Below are positions 61,847 through 64,000 of a stretch of 64,000 nt of DNA, piece by piece. Under the pieces are notes generated by a model. That model had not been told where the DNA came from. It worked only from the letters and a program-made list of their open reading frames with translations, and did no database searches. Origin of the DNA: Azospirillum cavernae (GTDB lineage Bacteria; Pseudomonadota; Alphaproteobacteria; Azospirillales; Azospirillaceae); the NCBI RefSeq assembly GCF_003590795.1, contig NZ_QYUL01000002.1, positions 985,001-1,049,000 on the forward strand, in the 5' to 3' direction. Every line of letters begins with the position of its first letter. Positions within the stretch are counted from its first letter, which is position 1. A program made the translations under genes and the position numbers.

Positions 61847-63385
61847 TCAGATAATCTTCAGAACGATCACCGCCAGCAGCCCGGCGATCACCCACAGAGC
61901 GAGGCGGTCGCTGCGGCGTCGGCGGTCCCAGCCTTGCAGCATCTGGCGCACCGTCTGCGGGTGCAGGCGCAGGCCGCCGGTCGCCATGTCGGCGGTCACG
62001 CGTTCGGCCTCGCGGACCAGGGCGGGCAGGCGGCGGATGGTGGACAGGGCGGCGCCGACATCCTCGACGATCTGCGCCTCCGGCCCGCGATTCTCGCGCA
62101 TCCATTGCTCGATCAACGGGCGGGCCAACTCCCACATGTTGATGGTGGGGTTCAGCAGCCGCCCGACACCCTCGGCGGTCAGCATGCTTTTTTGCAGCAG
62201 CAGCAATTGCGGCTGGGTTTCCATCTCGAACTGTTCGGTCACGGCGAAGAGCTGGGCCAGCAGCCGCCCGACCGAAATGTCGCTCAACGGCTTGTTCTGC
62301 AACGGCTCGCCGATGGCGCGGCAGGCTTGCGTGAAGATCTCGATGGATTGGTGGCGGGGGACATAGCCCGCCTCGAAATGCACGATGGCGACGCGGCGGT
62401 AATCGCCGGTCAGAAAGCCGATCAGCATGTCGGCCAGATAATAGCGCGTCGCTTGATCCAACCGCCCCATGATGCCGAAATCCACGGCGGTGATGGTGCC
62501 CTGTTCGTTGATGAACAAGTTGCCGGGGTGAAGGTCGGCGTGGAAAAACCCGTCGCGGAACACCTGGTTGAAGAAGCTGGCCGAGGCCATGGCGAGTATG
62601 TCGTCGCGGTTGAAGCCCGCCGCCTCAATCCGCGCCGCCTCGTCCACCTTGAAGCCGCGAATCCGCTCCAGCGTCAGCACGCGCCCGCCGGTGCGGTCCC
62701 AGTCGATGGCCGGAACGTTGAAGGTCGGATCGTCGGTGAAGTTGCCGCCCAGCTCCGACGCGGCGGCGGCCTCCATCCGCAGATCCATTTCCAGGCGGGA
62801 GGTGCGGGCGAAGGTGTCCACCACCTCGCGCAGGCGCAGCCGCTTCAGCCTCGGCAGCACCGCTTCGGCCAGCGCGGCCAGCCAGTAAAACAGGTCGATG
62901 TCGCGCTCGAACGCCGCCTCGATGCCGGGGCGCAGCACCTTGACGGCGACCTCCTGCCCGGTGGCGGTGACGGCGAAATGCACCTGCGCGATGGACGCGG
63001 CGGCGACCGGCTTGTCGTCAAAGCTGGCGTACAGCGCCGCCAGCGGTTGCCCGAACTCCGTCTCGATGATGGCGCGGGCGTCGCGACCGGGGAAGGGCGG
63101 CAGCTTGTCCTGCAACTCGGCCAGATCGACCGCCATCCGCTCGCCCACCAGATCGGAGCGGGTGGACAGCAATTGCCCCAGCTTGATGTAGGTCGGCCCC
63201 AGCTCGGCCAGGGCGCGGGCCAGACGTTGGCCGTCGCGTCCCGGCACGCCGCGCCGGGCGATCAACCGCCACAGCCAGGACAGGCCGGGGGCGGTGGCCA
63301 GCAGGCTGGCGGGCAGGGCGTCGTAACGGGCCGCCGTGCGGCCGATCACCGCCAGACGCAGCAGATTGCGCAGAATTCGGAACAC
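61847..63385 (-). CDS. ubiB: Ubiquinone biosynthesis kinase-like ATPase UbiB
   Basis: 512 residues. The KxGQ motif (KLGQLLSTRSD), AAASIAQVH, catalytic HADLHPGN and metal-binding DFGIMG are typical of the ABC1/ADCK family; two hydrophobic C-terminal segments (final LALWVIAGLLAVIVL) anchor it to the membrane. It supports ubiquinone assembly, probably by ATP-driven extraction of lipid intermediates. The GTG start at 63385 lies six bases after the ubiE stop, a usual alphaproteobacterial operon order. Confidence 0.95.
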   Translation of the reverse strand: MFRILRNLLRLAVIGRTAARYDALPASLLATAPGLSWLWRLIARRGVPGRDGQRLARALAELGPTYIKLGQLLSTRSDLVGERMAVDLAELQDKLPPFPGRDARAIIETEFGQPLAALYASFDDKPVAAASIAQVHFAVTATGQEVAVKVLRPGIEAAFERDIDLFYWLAALAEAVLPRLKRLRLREVVDTFARTSRLEMDLRMEAAAASELGGNFTDDPTFNVPAIDWDRTGGRVLTLERIRGFKVDEAARIEAAGFNRDDILAMASASFFNQVFRDGFFHADLHPGNLFINEQGTITAVDFGIMGRLDQATRYYLADMLIGFLTGDYRRVAIVHFEAGYVPRHQSIEIFTQACRAIGEPLQNKPLSDISVGRLLAQLFAVTEQFEMETQPQLLLLQKSMLTAEGVGRLLNPTINMWELARPLIEQWMRENRGPEAQIVEDVGAALSTIRRLPALVREAERVTADMATGGLRLHPQTVRQMLQGWDRRRRSDRLALWVIAGLLAVIVLKII

Positions 63386-63390
63386 GTCGG

Positions 63391-64000
63391 TCAGATCCGC
63401 CAGCCGGAATGGATGGCGGCGATCCCGCCCGTCAGATTGCGCACGCGCACCGCGCCAAAGCCCGCCGCCGCGATTCGCCGCGCCAGATCCTCTTGCGCCG
63501 GAAAGCGCCGGATGCTTTCGGCGAGGTAGCGGTAGCTGTCCTCGTCCTTGGCGACGATGCGCCCGATCTTCGGCAGCACCTGGAAGGAATAGAGGTCGTA
63601 CAGCTCGCGCAGCACCGGCAGCACGACGTGGCTGAACTCCAGGCAATAGAATTTGCCGCCGGGCCTCAGCACCCGCCGCGCCTCCGCCAGCGCCGCGTCG
63701 ATCCGGGTGACGTTGCGCAGGCCAAAGGCGATGGTGTAGGCGTCGACTGACCGCGACGCGATGGGCAGCTTTTCCGCGTCGCCGACCGTCCAATTCACCC
63801 CGGACAGGATGTTGCGGTCAATCGCGCGGTCGCGCCCGACGCGGACCATCGCCTCGGTGATGTCGCAGACGATGGCGGCCCCGCCGCCACGGTTGAGAAA
63901 GCGGAACGCGATGTCCCCGGTGCCGCCCGCCACGTCCAGCAGGGTCATCCCCGGTTTGGGCGCGACCATCTCCATCAGCGTGTCTTTCCACAGCCGATGA
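63391..64000 (-). CDS. ubiE: Ubiquinone/menaquinone methyltransferase UbiE (partial, 5' end outside window)
   Basis: The reverse strand is open to the right edge (HRLWKDTLMEMV at the visible start), so the first residues are missing. AdoMet motif I is TLLDVAGGTGDIAFRF, motif near the middle is YTIAFGLRNVT, and GGKFYCLEFSHV follows, all typical of UbiE. It C-methylates the benzoquinol intermediate in ubiquinone synthesis. Its stop is just before the ubiB start. Confidence 0.96.
   Translation of the reverse strand, partial: HRLWKDTLMEMVAPKPGMTLLDVAGGTGDIAFRFLNRGGGAAIVCDITEAMVRVGRDRAIDRNILSGVNWTVGDAEKLPIASRSVDAYTIAFGLRNVTRIDAALAEARRVLRPGGKFYCLEFSHVVLPVLRELYDLYSFQVLPKIGRIVAKDEDSYRYLAESIRRFPAQEDLARRIAAAGFGAVRVRNLTGGIAAIHSGWRI

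Overview
The window is high-GC alphaproteobacterial chromosome, probably Rhodospirillales-like, judged from protein style, codon use and the ubiE-ubiB order; no rRNA or marker gene fixes the genus. It carries one near-complete 45.6-kb prophage (about 14,113-59,705) with host chromosome on both sides.

Left host flank (1-14,080). A leftward sensor kinase/response regulator pair (the regulator runs off the left edge) diverges from a DUF485-actP acetate/cation symporter operon. Next come a small conserved gene, a large PAS-rich histidine kinase, a tandem pair of paralogous small membrane proteins, argG, a glyoxalase-fold (VOC) protein, two tiny genes and a Kef-type (CPA2) cation:proton antiporter.

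Prophage. It sits in the 3' end of an SDR-family dehydrogenase gene. A 76-bp direct repeat (43 bp identical, then three silent changes) marks attL and attR; the phage copy restores the gene's last codons and supplies a new hairpin after the stop. Next to attL are a rightward tyrosine integrase, GTTACCC arm-type sites near both ends, and a small rightward lysogenic block: a Crp/Fnr-type regulator with a palindromic upstream site and two unknown genes. Nearly everything else reads leftward. From attR inward: an XRE repressor; an early promoter flanked by two copies of a palindromic operator; AlpA; a Rha-KilAC antirepressor; HNH nuclease; a MazG-like protein; a beta sliding clamp with a 216-residue N-terminal extension; a cytosine-5 methyltransferase; an SNF2-like helicase; a tandem-BRO-KilAC antirepressor; a beta-order amino-methyltransferase; a GapR-family protein; an XRE protein; and a replication protein with a DnaA_N-like C terminus. 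The head module is lambda-like (Nu1-like and gpA terminase, gpW, portal, S49 protease, separate acidic scaffold-like protein, gpD, gpE). The tail is Mu-like and contractile (DUF2635, sheath, tube, frameshifted chaperone, tape measure with SleB hydrolase, N, gp44-gp48, collar and fibre). Lysis genes (chimeric endolysin, one-TM protein, overlapping Rz/Rz1) lie at the far end, and a LydA-type holin lies beside the terminase.

A dense cluster of about a dozen single-base indels breaks the tube, chaperone and tape-measure genes between 29.6 and 31.04 kb. Two isolated indels affect a tail-completion gene and the BRO antirepressor. The pattern (mostly deletions in short homopolymers) looks more like sequence error than slow decay, but if real the phage could not make a tail.

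Right host flank (59,705-64,000): the rest of the SDR gene, an EamA/DMT transporter, and ubiB and ubiE of ubiquinone synthesis; ubiE runs off the right edge.
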